Assembly (NCBI RefSeq): GCF_016427605.1
Contig: NZ_JAELXQ010000001.1
Span: forward strand, 560,860 to 624,859
Direction: 5' to 3'
DNA from: Ochrobactrum sp. Q0168
GTDB taxonomy: Bacteria > Pseudomonadota > Alphaproteobacteria > Rhizobiales > Rhizobiaceae
DNA length: 64,000 nt
The position numbers and the translations under genes are program-made. The notes beneath the pieces were generated by a model that saw only the letters and a program-made list of their open reading frames with translations, did no database searches and had not been told where the DNA came from. Shown one piece after another: positions 1-9,040 of this stretch (its first letter is position 1; each line of letters opens with the position of its first letter).

Positions 1-453
1 GCGCTTGACCTGCTCGTCAACTTCTTCTTCCGAGATTTCGACGACTTCACGGGTCACGGCGATCTTGGAGAAATCCTTGACTTCAATAGCCGGCAGAACT
101 TCATAGTTCAGCGAGAAAACGAAATCAGCCTTGCCGTCGAGAACCTTTTCGGCCTCTTTTTCGTCTTCCGACATGATGACTTCAGGCTGGGTTGCCGACT
201 TTTCGTTACGGTCTGCGAGAACCGAACGCGACGAATCGCTCAGGATTTCGTTGACGATCTCGGCCATGAACGAACGGCCATACATCTTGCGCAGGTGACC
301 GGCAGGCACCTTGCCCGGACGGAAACCATTGATCTTGGCGCGGCCGCGCGCAGTTTCCAGTCGCTCAGCGAGCTTGGCTTCGAGATCTCCGGCCGGAACC
401 ACGACTTTAATCTCGCGCTTCAGCCCTTCATTGAGCGTTTCGGTAACCTGCAT
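1..453 (-). CDS. tig: Trigger factor, N-terminal part (cut by window edge)
   Basis: This is the first 151 residues of trigger factor, the ribosome-bound chaperone and peptidyl-prolyl isomerase that meets nascent chains at the exit tunnel. The gene reads leftward off the window, so its isomerase and C-terminal domains are not seen. The visible part is the ribosome-binding domain with the signature loop GFRPGKVP near residues 43-50, which docks on protein L23. The start at 453 gives [14 protein letters not shown], the usual N-terminus. It lies about 100 bp downstream of a tRNA-Leu gene on the same strand. Family assignment is very safe. Confidence 0.96.
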   Translation of the reverse strand, partial: MQVTETLNEGLKREIKVVVPAGDLEAKLAERLETARGRAKINGFRPGKVPAGHLRKMYGRSFMAEIVNEILSDSSRSVLADRNEKSATQPEVIMSEDEKEAEKVLDGKADFVFSLNYEVLPAIEVKDFSKIAVTREVVEISEEEVDEQVKR

Positions 454-556
454 GTTCAAACCTTCACTTCTTGTCATTGTCCCGCCGTTTCCGGCACCTT
501 GCTCTAGACGCTGGGCCTCTAGACGCGGGAGAGAAATTCTTTAGCCTTAAGGCAGT

Positions 557-639
557 TGGTGCGGATAGAGGGACTCGAACCCCCACGGTCTCCCGCCAGA
601 ACCTAAATCTGGTGCGTCTACCAATTTCGCCATATCCGC
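557..639 (-). tRNA. tRNA-Leu (anticodon UAG)
   Basis: The minus strand folds as a class II tRNA. The acceptor arms GCGGATA and TATCCGC pair, the anticodon loop reads ATTTAGG inside a CCAGA/TCTGG stem (anticodon TAG, leucine CUN codons), there is a long variable arm, and the T loop is GTTCGAGTC. Discriminator A and a genome-encoded CCA follow (557-559). It lies just upstream of tig on the same strand. Confidence 0.96.
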
Positions 640-907
640 TTCTGAACCGAAGCGCATTCTTCAGAACGCACCAAATTCGTCTCAGATCTTGAACTGCCCT
701 CGAAAGCGCGCGTCTCTATATCATCCAATTTTCCCGGTTCAAAGGAAAAAAGCCGCCTTCCCGGGATAGATTTTCCGGGCTTGGCAAGACAAAACGCTTC
801 CGGCACTCTGCCCCTCTATATAGCGATCATTCCGCGCATGCCAAGCCTGAGATAAACATCAGCTTGATGCGGCAGTATAAGAGTGGCGAAACTGCCGGAA
901 AACCGTA

Positions 908-1471
908 TCAATAGAGCGGTTCTTCATAGAGTTGCCGCCCCTCGTCCCGCAAAGCCTTGATGACTGCGGTGCCGCTATCATCGACAGCAACAACAACAGA
1001 AATCCGACTTTCACGTTGTCCGATTTCGATATCGCGACCCTGCCCTTCAGGAACATAATAGCGCTCGATGCCGAAATTGAGGCGAATGGTCTGATCCGGA
1101 TAGCCAGAAACCGGGTAAGTCGACTGGCCGCGAATCTGCACCTCATCCGGCGCGAGATCGGTGAACGGCCTGAGCGCCGCCCGCGAGAAATGCCATAGCT
1201 TTTCTGCATCCGGCTTTAGCGCGACATAGACCGTTCGCGGCTCGCCTGATGGCTTGCCCTGCACGTCCTTGCCCATGACACTGGAAATCTCGTAGCCGAG
1301 AATGACGTAATCGCCGCGCAACAGATCGCGCGGATCGACCGGTTCGGTCTGCAACACGATTTCATGGCCCGAGCGCAATATGGATGCGCGCTGTTCGATG
1401 CCTGCAAAAAGAATGCCGCTTTGCAGCAAGGCGGAAAGGGCAGCACCAATATAAAGCGACTTCCTGCTCAT
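908..1471 (-). CDS. GDYXXLXY-family membrane-anchored protein
   Basis: A 187-residue protein with one N-terminal hydrophobic segment (about residues 6-24) that probably anchors it with its bulk outside the cytoplasm. It carries the name-giving motif RGDYVILGY near residues 52-60. The biochemical function of this family is unknown. Its ATG overlaps the stop of the upstream DUF2157 gene (ATGA type), so the two are translationally coupled. That pairing is common for the family, and suggests the two proteins act together in the membrane. It is the last gene of the pair. Confidence 0.85.
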   Translation of the reverse strand: MSRKSLYIGAALSALLQSGILFAGIEQRASILRSGHEIVLQTEPVDPRDLLRGDYVILGYEISSVMGKDVQGKPSGEPRTVYVALKPDAEKLWHFSRAALRPFTDLAPDEVQIRGQSTYPVSGYPDQTIRLNFGIERYYVPEGQGRDIEIGQRESRISVVVAVDDSGTAVIKALRDEGRQLYEEPLY

Positions 1472-2604
1472 GACTGGCTCCCCGCTTCGCGTCTTTTACC
1501 GAACCGTCGCTCCATCCGGCGAACGAAGGCCGCCAGAAGCAGTACGAGAACACCCGCGGTCAGGAAGAAGCCGGACGTGCCGATCATCGTGCCGACAGTT
1601 GTGAATGCCAGATAAAGCACCTGAAACGAAAACGCGGCATAGGCGATGGAGCGCAATCCGCCATTGTCGCGACCGCACAATGCGATGGCGCCAATCGATA
1701 GGCCAAGGATCAGCATACTATAAAGGACGTCCTGATCGAGGGAGGCCGACCCGCCCGAAGACGAGAACATATGATTGAGCTGCAGAATGCCGAGCGACAG
1801 CAGCGACAGCAGCAGCCCATAGGAAGCCAGCGGCTGCGCAAAGCGCGTGAGCCGCTCCATCATGTCATGCGCAAAGGCATCCGCCAGCATGAAGGCGATG
1901 CCGACTGCGATCATGATGCACAAGACCACATCGCTTTCATTCTTCGCGTAAAACAGCAAGGCCCAGCCAATCGTGAACAAGGCCCAGAGATGGGCTGCAT
2001 GGCGCGAGCGCGTGAAGAGCGCGGCACCGACGCCAACCAGCAGGAGAAGCGGACCGATCCAGCGATAGGCCAAATCGGCATTGTCCGCCGGTGTGCCGTC
2101 AAACACGAATGTCGATAGATAGAAACACGCAACGCCTGCGCCAAAAGCGGCCAGAACCGGCGCGCGCAGCAGGAAGGCTGATGCAAGCACGCCCAGTGTC
2201 CAGTAGACGGCGGCGGAATGAACATCGCCGGACACGTGATACATCTGCCCGACAAGCGCGATGCCTGCGCCGAAGGACGCAGCGCCGACGACATAAAGGG
2301 CAGACGAAAACACCTTGTCGCCTTTTGCCTGTCGCCACGCGCCGCCGAGATAACCAATCCAGATGAGGGCAAGCACGAGCCCAATCCGCATCAGGCGCGG
2401 CATATCCTGCCAGTTGGCGGCAATCAGCATGATGACGGCGGCCCCCAGAAGCAGTCCGCCAAGCGTGGCGAGCACCGCACCGAGGCTGAAACCCGTGGCT
2501 CGTTTTTCAAGATCCGCGTTCAGGCGCGATGCGGTCACCGCATCGATCAGCCCTTCCTGCTGCCAGCGCTCAATCAGGCGCTCCACTGAGATTGAAAAAG
2601 ACAA
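1468..2604 (-). CDS. DUF2157 polytopic membrane protein
   Basis: An integral membrane protein with a soluble N-terminal head (about 40 residues: VERLIERWQQEGLID, ending ATGFSLG) followed by roughly ten hydrophobic segments. The head and multi-span body are typical of DUF2157, whose role is unknown. The longest open frame extends to 2805, but the first 67 codons have no family character. I prefer the TTG at 2604, preceded by a GGGAG Shine-Dalgarno, giving 378 residues. A GTG nine codons further in is the alternative. The stop overlaps the GDYXXLXY gene by 4 nt, so the two form an operon. Confidence 0.8.
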   Translation of the reverse strand: MSFSISVERLIERWQQEGLIDAVTASRLNADLEKRATGFSLGAVLATLGGLLLGAAVIMLIAANWQDMPRLMRIGLVLALIWIGYLGGAWRQAKGDKVFSSALYVVGAASFGAGIALVGQMYHVSGDVHSAAVYWTLGVLASAFLLRAPVLAAFGAGVACFYLSTFVFDGTPADNADLAYRWIGPLLLLVGVGAALFTRSRHAAHLWALFTIGWALLFYAKNESDVVLCIMIAVGIAFMLADAFAHDMMERLTRFAQPLASYGLLLSLLSLGILQLNHMFSSSGGSASLDQDVLYSMLILGLSIGAIALCGRDNGGLRSIAYAAFSFQVLYLAFTTVGTMIGTSGFFLTAGVLVLLLAAFVRRMERRFGKRREAGSQS

Positions 2605-2879
2605 AATGACTCCCGGGTCAACGAACTGAGATGACGGTCGCCACCGCAACCGGTTGAGAACATATAAGAAACTTCGAAACCAGCAAACCATGCGTTCAAA
2701 TCGCATTGCGGCAATTTTGTGCCGGAACAGTCCAATCGATTTAAAGCGTGTTGCAGCGCCCGCAAGGCAGCTATGCAAACTCGGCTCTGCAACTTGCAAA
2801 AACAATAGCTTATATCATGGGCAACAAACGAGATGAATTGAACCCAAGCGATAGCATCGCACACTGAAGGATGAAGACC

Positions 2880-3026
2880 ATGAACCTGTTTCGCTCTTAC
2901 AACAACTGGCGCCGTTACCGTGAAACCGTCAGCGAACTGAACCAGCTTTCGACTCGCGAACTGAACGATCTCGGCATCTCCCGCGCCGATATCCCTTACG
3001 TCGCTCGTCAGAGCAAGACTCGCTAA
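2880..3026 (+). CDS. DUF1127 microprotein (48 aa)
   Basis: A 48-residue basic protein, missed by ORF callers with a 60-residue cut-off. It contains the full DUF1127 core: a WRRYRETVSELNQLS helix, then TRELNDLGISRADI. I chose ATG 2880 over the in-frame ATG at 2871 because GAAGG (2866-2870) is correctly spaced only for 2880. In several alphaproteobacteria such proteins are stress-induced, bind RNA, and are encoded just upstream of small RNAs with CCUCCUCCC loops. Exactly such an array follows here (3231-3386), so the gene is probably the mRNA part of that transcript. A short AT-rich stretch at 2793-2816 (CTTGCA..TTATATC) could be its promoter, but the spacing is not convincing. Confidence 0.9.
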   Translation: MNLFRSYNNWRRYRETVSELNQLSTRELNDLGISRADIPYVARQSKTR

Positions 3027-3117
3027 GCATCACGCTGAAGACCGAAAAGCTGTTCGCGACACGATTGCATTACGCTGAACGCCTTTCGATGAAAATTTCA
3101 GAGTGAAGTTTCGAGCT

Positions 3118-3223
3118 TAGAGCGGTTCCTGTTTTGACGGAATCGTCGGAACCGCTCTAAGTCTTTGTTTTTACGCATCTTCCGACGCAAAACCGCTTCA
3201 CACTTTTGCTGGAAATGCTCTAG
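3118..3223. repeat. Rhizobiales-type double palindrome, copy 1
   Basis: Two imperfect palindromes in tandem. The first (TAGAGCGGTTCC..GGAACCGCTCTA) spans 3118-3160 and the second (GACGCAAAACCGCTTCACAC..GAAATGCTCTA) ends at 3223. The same layout recurs at 11479-11580 and 44331-44436, with partial copies at 41344, 48575 and 51856. It lies between the DUF1127 gene and its downstream hairpin array. No coding content is seen. Confidence 0.8.
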
Positions 3224-3230
3224 AATACTA

Positions 3231-3386
3231 CCAGGACTGGATCCTCCTCCCACCAGCCCTGGTTCATCGCCAAGCCATCCTCCTCCCAGGCTTTGCGATA
3301 ACAAGACCGGTTCTCCTCCTCCCAATCCGGTCTTTCCATATGGCATCCGTCGCACCTCCTCCCGCGACGGATGCCATTTGTTTTTT
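3231..3386 (+). ncRNA. Cuckoo/CcsR-type sRNA array: four hairpins with CCTCCTCCC loops
   Basis: Four consecutive stem-loops, each with CCTCCTCCC in the loop: 3231-3262 (CCAGG..CCTGG), 3268-3297 (AAGCC..GGCTT), 3303-3334 (AAGACCGG..CCGGTCTT) and 3341-3376 (13-bp stem TGGCATCCGTCGC). The stems differ completely in sequence while the loops are identical, so the loop is what is conserved. The loop copies the anti-Shine-Dalgarno end of 16S rRNA. The arrangement matches the CcsR/cuckoo RNAs known downstream of DUF1127 genes in Rhodobacter and other alphaproteobacteria, where processing of a shared stress-induced transcript yields separate small RNAs. The upstream DUF1127 gene (2880-3026) supports this. 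Processing and regulation here are inference. Confidence 0.85.
3341..3386 (+). terminator. Intrinsic terminator formed by the fourth CCTCCTCCC hairpin
   Basis: A perfect 13-bp stem (TGGCATCCGTCGC / GCGACGGATGCCA) closes the loop ACCTCCTCCC and is followed by TTTGTTTTTT. It ends the sRNA array 54 bases before the trmFO start. Confidence 0.9.
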
Positions 3387-3439
3387 GGGATATTGCTGCC
3401 CCATTGAAGGCCGTCCGCAAAGGCGATATGGGAAGGATC

Positions 3440-4846
3440 ATGACAAATACATCCGATCTCTCCCCCATCCACGTCGTTGGCGGCGGTCTCGCTGGCTCAG
3501 AAGCCGCCTGGCAGATTGCGCAGGCAGGCGTTCCTGTCGTGCTGCATGAAATGCGCCCCGTGCGCGGCACCGATGCGCACAAGACCGAGCAGCTGGCAGA
3601 ACTCGTCTGCTCCAATTCATTCCGCTCCGACGATGCCGAAACCAATGCTGTCGGCGTCCTTCATGCCGAAATGCGCCTTGCAGGCTCGCTCATCATGGCC
3701 TGTGCCGATGCGCATCAGGTTCCGGCGGGCGGCGCGCTTGCCGTGGACCGCGAGGGATTTGCGCAGGCCGTGACGGAAAAGCTTGAGGCTCATCCGCTGA
3801 TCACCATCAAGCGTGAAGAGGTCACCGGCCTGCCGCCCGCAGAATGGGGCACCACAATCGTGGCCACCGGCCCGCTGACCGCCCCGTCGCTGGCCGAAGC
3901 CATCGCCGCTGAAACGGGTGCCGACGCGCTCGCCTTCTTTGACGCGATTGCACCCATCGTGCATTTCGATTCGATCAATATGGACGTCTGCTGGTTCCAG
4001 TCGCGCTACGACAAGGTCGGCCCCGGCGGCACCGGCAAGGACTATATCAACTGCCCGATGGACAAGGAGCAGTATGAAGCGTTTGTCGCCGCACTCGTGG
4101 CGGGCGACAAGACGGAATTCAAGGAATGGGAAGGCACTCCCTATTTCGACGGCTGTCTGCCGATTGAAGTCATGGCGGAACGCGGACCCGAAACGCTGCG
4201 CCACGGCCCGATGAAGCCGATGGGGCTGACCAATGCGCATAACCCGACGGTGAAGGCCTATGCAGTCGTGCAACTGCGTCAGGACAATGCGCTGGGCACG
4301 CTTTACAACATGGTCGGTTTCCAGACGAAGCTGAAATACGGCTCGCAGACCGGCATCTTCAAGATGATTCCCGGACTGGAAAATGCTGAATTCGCCCGTC
4401 TCGGCGGCTTGCACCGCAACACTTACCTGAACTCGCCCGTGCTGCTCGACAGCGTGCTGCGTCTGAAGTCTCGGCCAACCCTGCGCTTTGCCGGTCAGGT
4501 GACGGGTTGCGAGGGCTATGTCGAATCATCGGCCATCGGCCTTCTCGCCGGTCGGTTCACCGCCGCAGAGCGACTGGGCAATGCTGCCGTACCGCCACCG
4601 CCGACAACCGCCTTTGGCGCACTGCTCGGGCACATCACCGGCGGCCATATCGTCGCTGACGATGCCGAGCCGGGCAAGCGGTCGTTCCAGCCGATGAATG
4701 TCAATTTCGGCCTGTTTCCACCGGTCGAAGTTCCGAAGGAAGCAGGCAAACGTCTGCGTGGCAAGGAAAAGACCATCGCCAAAAAGCGCGCGCTTTCCGC
4801 CCGCGCTCTTGCTGATTTCCGCAAGTGGCTGGAACTACCGGCCTGA
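3440..4846 (+). CDS. trmFO: Methylenetetrahydrofolate-tRNA (uracil-54 C5) methyltransferase
   Basis: The FAD- and folate-dependent enzyme that makes ribothymidine at position 54 of tRNA. The N-terminus holds the dinucleotide-binding motif [13 protein letters not shown] (about residues 11-23). The strongly conserved VCSNSFRSD segment (about 55-63) and the C-terminal [10 protein letters not shown] segment are also present. At 468 residues the length is normal. The frame opens earlier at 3371, but that region is the sRNA terminator. I chose ATG 3440 because it gives the usual short leader ([12 protein letters not shown]) and has GGAAGG just upstream. ATG 3428 is possible. The gene stands alone, convergent with the NDUFAF6-like gene 3 bp away. 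Confidence 0.96.
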   Translation: MTNTSDLSPIHVVGGGLAGSEAAWQIAQAGVPVVLHEMRPVRGTDAHKTEQLAELVCSNSFRSDDAETNAVGVLHAEMRLAGSLIMACADAHQVPAGGALAVDREGFAQAVTEKLEAHPLITIKREEVTGLPPAEWGTTIVATGPLTAPSLAEAIAAETGADALAFFDAIAPIVHFDSINMDVCWFQSRYDKVGPGGTGKDYINCPMDKEQYEAFVAALVAGDKTEFKEWEGTPYFDGCLPIEVMAERGPETLRHGPMKPMGLTNAHNPTVKAYAVVQLRQDNALGTLYNMVGFQTKLKYGSQTGIFKMIPGLENAEFARLGGLHRNTYLNSPVLLDSVLRLKSRPTLRFAGQVTGCEGYVESSAIGLLAGRFTAAERLGNAAVPPPPTTAFGALLGHITGGHIVADDAEPGKRSFQPMNVNFGLFPPVEVPKEAGKRLRGKEKTIAKKRALSARALADFRKWLELPA

Positions 4847-4849
4847 CGG

Positions 4850-5683
4850 TCAGAAATTCGCGCGAAACATCAGCCACTGCTTACGGATAGCCGAAATATC
4901 GGCTGTCCGTTCCGCGGCCTTGCCGCCAAGGCGTTCAATCGCTTTCAGATAGGCGGGCACAATGGCCATCGGCAAAAACGCCGGTGCGAGGCTTTTGGGC
5001 AATGTCGCCTTTGCCTTATCGAAAATCGCCAGATGCTCACTAGCGAGCGCCAGCATGACGCTTACCAAGCGCTCGCAGGCCGACGCATCGTCCTTGGCTA
5101 AAAATGCCTCCCGCGTTACGCCAACCGAAGCCAGCATGTCGGCTGGAACATAGAGCTGGCCGCGACGGCGATGGATCGGCAGAAGACGCAGCAGGCCTGT
5201 TATCGCCTGCGCAACGCCCGCATGACCGGCGGTTTCGCTATGCGCCTGCGCGGCATCGCGATCCAGAATAAAGCCGGCTAACTGAATGATAGCCGATGCG
5301 GTCTCACCGCAATAGCCCTCAAGATCGTTACGGCTTGGCATCGGATCATCATAAAGATCGAATATGCGCGCTTCACAATAATTGTCGAACGCCGTTCGAG
5401 GAAGCTCGTACTTGTTGATCGTTTCGACCAGAGCGGCGGCGACGGGATGCGCTTCGGCGCTGCCCCTCGCCTCACCATTGATCAGATCGCGCCACCATTG
5501 CAGGCGCACTTCGCCCGGCAATGGTTCGTGAACGAGATCGCGAATGCGCGCCACTTCCGCATTGAAGGCATAAAGTGCGGCCAGACAGCCGCGTTTTTCC
5601 TCCGGCGCATAGAGCACCGACAGGTAACGGTCCCGGTCAGCCTCACGAAGAAGCGCCAGGCAATGTGCCTCATTCTGGTTCAT
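4850..5683 (-). CDS. Squalene/phytoene synthase-fold protein, NDUFAF6-like
   Basis: A 277-residue all-helical protein of the squalene/phytoene synthase superfamily. The positions that carry the two Asp-rich catalytic motifs in real synthases read NAEVARIRDLVHEP and TGLLRLLPIHRRRGQLY here, so the metal-binding aspartate clusters are largely lost. That is the pattern of the NDUFAF6 branch, a mitochondrial complex I assembly factor, rather than a terpene enzyme. It follows the NDUFAF3-like gene by 5 bp, and both trail secDF, so the three are one operon. A role in complex I or membrane-protein assembly is inference from the eukaryotic homologue. Annotation as phytoene synthase would be misleading. 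Confidence 0.85.
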   Translation of the reverse strand: MNQNEAHCLALLREADRDRYLSVLYAPEEKRGCLAALYAFNAEVARIRDLVHEPLPGEVRLQWWRDLINGEARGSAEAHPVAAALVETINKYELPRTAFDNYCEARIFDLYDDPMPSRNDLEGYCGETASAIIQLAGFILDRDAAQAHSETAGHAGVAQAITGLLRLLPIHRRRGQLYVPADMLASVGVTREAFLAKDDASACERLVSVMLALASEHLAIFDKAKATLPKSLAPAFLPMAIVPAYLKAIERLGGKAAERTADISAIRKQWLMFRANF

Positions 5684-5688
5684 GATCG

Positions 5689-6078
5689 TTATTCTACTGC
5701 AATAAGCGCCGCCGCGACCGCGCGATCTTCCGCCAGCAGCACATTATAGGTCCGCACGGCAGCACCGGTGCTCATCGGGTCGGATGAAATGCGATGCTCT
5801 CGCAAAACCGCGCGCACGTCTTCTGGAATACGCCGCAAATCCATTCCGGTTCCAACCAGCAGAATTTCGATATCCGAAGCCTGCTCCAGAATCAGCTCCA
5901 GATCGGCCCGCGAAAGCACCGGCGGCGTTGCGGGCTTCCAGCCGTGAATGCCGGACGGCAGGCACAAGATCGAACCGCGATGCGACATTTCGGCGAAGCG
6001 AAAACCGCCATCGCCATATGCATCAATCGGCGCGCGCCCCGGAAAATGCGCTTCGCGTATTTCAATTCCCTTGGCCAT
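5689..6078 (-). CDS. Mth938-like (DUF498) protein, NDUFAF3 homologue
   Basis: A 129-residue soluble protein of the DUF498/Mth938 fold. It shows the core IEILLVGTGMDLRRIPEDVR and the later STGAAVRTYNVLLAEDRAVAAALI. The eukaryotic member, NDUFAF3, helps assemble mitochondrial respiratory complex I. Here it begins 2 bp after the secDF stop and ends 5 bp before the NDUFAF6-like gene, so it is co-transcribed with both. This linkage to the Sec translocon is known across alphaproteobacteria. Its bacterial function is not settled. No enzymatic motif is visible. Confidence 0.88.
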   Translation of the reverse strand: MAKGIEIREAHFPGRAPIDAYGDGGFRFAEMSHRGSILCLPSGIHGWKPATPPVLSRADLELILEQASDIEILLVGTGMDLRRIPEDVRAVLREHRISSDPMSTGAAVRTYNVLLAEDRAVAAALIAVE

Positions 6079-6080
6079 TC

Positions 6081-8357
6081 TCAGCTTTCCAGATTGAGCG
6101 ACTGCGCCAGTTCGTCGCCCATTTCCTCATCCTGCTCGGGACCGCGCGGCTTCAGTCCGAACTGAACCAGCAGCGGCGCGGCGATGAAGATCGACGAATA
6201 GCTCGCCACGATAATACCCACACTCAGCGCCAGCGCGAACATGCGGATATCGGCGCCGCCGAAGGCGTAAAGCGGAATATGCGCAAGGAACGTTACAAAG
6301 GACGTCAGCAAGGTACGCGACAGGGTCTGGTTGATCGAGGCATCGATGATCGCAGGCAGCGGCGCGCTGCTGTAACGGCGCAGATTTTCGCGCACCCGGT
6401 CATAGATCACGACCGTATCGTTCAACGAATAGCCGATGATCGTCAGGATTGCCGCCACGCTCCAGAGGTTGAACTCCATCCGGAAGACAATGAACATGCC
6501 CGCAAGAATAACCACGTCATGCAATGTCGAAAGCACTGCGCCAAGCGCCAGCTGCCAGCGAAAGCGAACCCACACATAGATGAAAATGCCGATCAGCGAC
6601 AGGACTACGGCCAGAATACCGGCGCGCGATAGCTGTTCGGAAACGGTCGGACCGACCACCTCCACCCGCTGGAACGAATAATCCTGTTCGAACTCGCCGC
6701 GCAGTTTCACGGCGACCGTTTGTTCGGCATCGTCGCCCACTTCCTGGCTGCCGATGATCACAAGCGCCGAACGCGGCGATTTGGCAGGCAGAACGCGGGC
6801 GCTATCGATATTCAGTTCGGAAAGACGATCCTGGATGTCTTCAAGATTGGCGTCGCCGCTACGCGCCTGAAGCTCGACCATCGAACCGCCACGAAAATCG
6901 ATGCCGTAGTTGAAGCCGATATTCACAAATAGCGCCACCACGATGGCACAGGCCAGCACGGAGATGCCGAGCGTGATGAACTGCAGGCGCATGAACGGAA
7001 TATGCGTGACCGTCGGCACCAGCTTGAGACGACGCTTCGGCACTTCCTTCGGCTTCGCCGTCCGCACCCATTGGGCGATCAGCAGACGGGTAAAGGTGAG
7101 CGTGGTGAACAGCGTAGTGCCGATGCCGACTGCAACGGTCAGGGCAAAGCCATGCACCGTGCCGGAGCCCAGCAGGAACAGAACCAATGCTGCAATCAAC
7201 GTCGTCAGATTGGCGTCAACGATGGTGGACAGCGCACGGTAGAAGCCGGATTCCATCGCCTGCACGACCGAATAGCCCTTGCGGCGATCTTCACGCACGC
7301 GCTCGTAAATCAGAATATTCGCGTCCACCGCCATGCCGATGATCAGCACCAGACCCGCAACACTGGCAAGGCTGATCGAAGCACCGATGAGCGACATAAC
7401 CGCCGTCAAGATGATGATGTTGACTACAAGCGCCACCATCGCGATGACGCCTAGAATGCCATAGGACAGCACCATGAACAGGCCGACGAGAAGTGCGGCC
7501 AGAAGTGCAGCCGTCACGGCGGCACTCGCATAATCTTCGCCAAGCGCTGATGCGATAGTGCGTTCTTCCAGCACGGTCACCGCTTGCGGCAATGTGCCAG
7601 AGCGCAGAACAACGGCCATATTATTGGCGGCCTGCAAATCGAAGGCGCCAGAAATCTGCAATTCGTTTGTGTCGAGCGGCTCGCTGATGACCGGCGCAGA
7701 CACGACCTGATTATCGACCACGATGGCAAAGCTCTTGCCCGTCGCATTGGCAGTCAAGGCGGCAAGGCCTTTGCGGCCTGCATCATCAAGGGTCAGGGTG
7801 ATGACCGGCTCATTATCATCGGAAGAAAGCGTTGCCTTCGCGTCGGTGATATTTGCGCCGGTGAGAATTGGCTGCTTCTTGACGAGATAGCCGACCGGCG
7901 GATCGTCATAAGAATAGACGATTTCGCTATCTGCTGGCGGCGTGCCGCGAATGGCGTCGTCCGGCGAAATGGAATCGTCAACAGCGTGGAACGAGAGATC
8001 GCCGCGAATGCTGAGAATATCTTTCAGAAGCTGCGCATCGTACAGCCCCGGCACTTCGACGCGGATCTGGTTGCGCGCTTCGGTTTCTACAACAGGATGA
8101 CCGTAGCCCAGTTCCTCAAGGCGCTGCCGCATGATTTCTGCGGAGCGTTCAAGATCGTTCTTGCCCGCATTTTGCACCTGCATGACTAGGCGCGAGCCGC
8201 CGGAAAGATCAAGGCCGAGCGCGACTTGCTTCTTCGGCAGGAAACCGGGCAGATTTGCCAGCGTTTCACGCGAGAAAAAATTAGGGGAAGCGATGACGAA
8301 GCTGACGAGAACCGCCAACCAGATCAGGGCCGATTTCCAGCGTGAAAAATAGAGCAT
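6081..8357 (-). CDS. secDF: Protein translocase subunit SecDF (fused)
   Basis: A 758-residue fusion of SecD and SecF, the proton-driven accessory part of the Sec translocon that helps pull substrates across the inner membrane. The SecD half begins with a membrane segment, then the [13 protein letters not shown] motif, a periplasmic domain, and five membrane spans with [13 protein letters not shown]. The SecF half begins around residue 445 with another first span, the [14 protein letters not shown] motif, and [17 protein letters not shown]. Fusion of the two is usual in this order. It leads the operon secDF, NDUFAF3-like, NDUFAF6-like. yajC lies 179 bp upstream on the same strand with a hairpin between. 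Confidence 0.97.
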   Translation of the reverse strand: MLYFSRWKSALIWLAVLVSFVIASPNFFSRETLANLPGFLPKKQVALGLDLSGGSRLVMQVQNAGKNDLERSAEIMRQRLEELGYGHPVVETEARNQIRVEVPGLYDAQLLKDILSIRGDLSFHAVDDSISPDDAIRGTPPADSEIVYSYDDPPVGYLVKKQPILTGANITDAKATLSSDDNEPVITLTLDDAGRKGLAALTANATGKSFAIVVDNQVVSAPVISEPLDTNELQISGAFDLQAANNMAVVLRSGTLPQAVTVLEERTIASALGEDYASAAVTAALLAALLVGLFMVLSYGILGVIAMVALVVNIIILTAVMSLIGASISLASVAGLVLIIGMAVDANILIYERVREDRRKGYSVVQAMESGFYRALSTIVDANLTTLIAALVLFLLGSGTVHGFALTVAVGIGTTLFTTLTFTRLLIAQWVRTAKPKEVPKRRLKLVPTVTHIPFMRLQFITLGISVLACAIVVALFVNIGFNYGIDFRGGSMVELQARSGDANLEDIQDRLSELNIDSARVLPAKSPRSALVIIGSQEVGDDAEQTVAVKLRGEFEQDYSFQRVEVVGPTVSEQLSRAGILAVVLSLIGIFIYVWVRFRWQLALGAVLSTLHDVVILAGMFIVFRMEFNLWSVAAILTIIGYSLNDTVVIYDRVRENLRRYSSAPLPAIIDASINQTLSRTLLTSFVTFLAHIPLYAFGGADIRMFALALSVGIIVASYSSIFIAAPLLVQFGLKPRGPEQDEEMGDELAQSLNLES

Positions 8358-8485
8358 AGAGCAGCAATTCCGTTTCAGCTTGGCCCGTTTTGGCCTGGAT
8401 AGAGCATGCCGGGGTGCGCGTGCGCACCGCTCTCCGGCCTTGGATCAAGCGCGCATACAAAGGTCGCGCCGACCGAATATTGCAT

Positions 8486-8517
8486 GGGCTCCGGTTAGAA
8501 AAAACTTACCGGAGCCC
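8486..8517 (-). other. Hairpin between yajC and secDF
   Basis: A perfect 10-bp stem (GGGCTCCGGT / ACCGGAGCCC) with a 12-base A-rich loop lies downstream of yajC. There is no T-run after it in the minus direction, so it may be a partial terminator or mRNA-stabilising element rather than a full stop. The rest of the 179-bp gap holds nothing I recognise. Confidence 0.55.
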
Positions 8518-8536
8518 GTAACATCTCAAAAAGAGA

Positions 8537-8881
8537 TTATTTGTTCTTATTATCGGCGACAGGTTCCCCCTTGACGCGCACATCCATCAGCGTGCTGCGC
8601 AAAACCTTGATGCGAACGCCTTCGGCGATTTCGACTTCGACTTCATTGTCGTCGACGACTTTCTGCACCTTGCCGACAATGCCGCCGCCGGTCACGACCG
8701 TATCGCCACGGCGCACTGCGTTCAGCATTTCCTGACGCTTCTTCATCTGGGTCCGCTGCGGGCGGATGATGAGGAAGTACATGATAACGAAGATCAGGAT
8801 GAACGGCAGAATGCTCATCAGCATGTCTGGGCCAAAAGCGCCGCCGCCAGGTGCTTGAGCGAAAGCCGGTGTTACGAACAT
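8537..8881 (-). CDS. yajC: Preprotein translocase subunit YajC
   Basis: A 114-residue single-span inner membrane protein that associates with SecDF. An alanine/glycine-rich N-terminus precedes one hydrophobic helix (about residues 20-40, ILPFILIFVIMYFLII) ending in the conserved RPQRTQMKKRQEML motif. A small basic domain follows (VRRGDTVVTGGGIVGKV). Length and layout are normal. It is the first gene of the Sec accessory group, upstream of secDF, and divergent from the ATPase gene at 9041. Confidence 0.96.
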   Translation of the reverse strand: MFVTPAFAQAPGGGAFGPDMLMSILPFILIFVIMYFLIIRPQRTQMKKRQEMLNAVRRGDTVVTGGGIVGKVQKVVDDNEVEVEIAEGVRIKVLRSTLMDVRVKGEPVADNKNK

Positions 8882-9040
8882 TAGGAACTCCTCTGAAGTC
8901 TCAAAGACAATTTGTTAAGGGCATTACAATGGTTGGCGCGCCAAATGCAACCGACGATCACCCCGCCTGCGCCAAGGTCGCACACTTTTCGCCTCCGCTG
9001 TGACATGTTAAGCCGTTCCGAGACCACTAGGGGCATGGAA

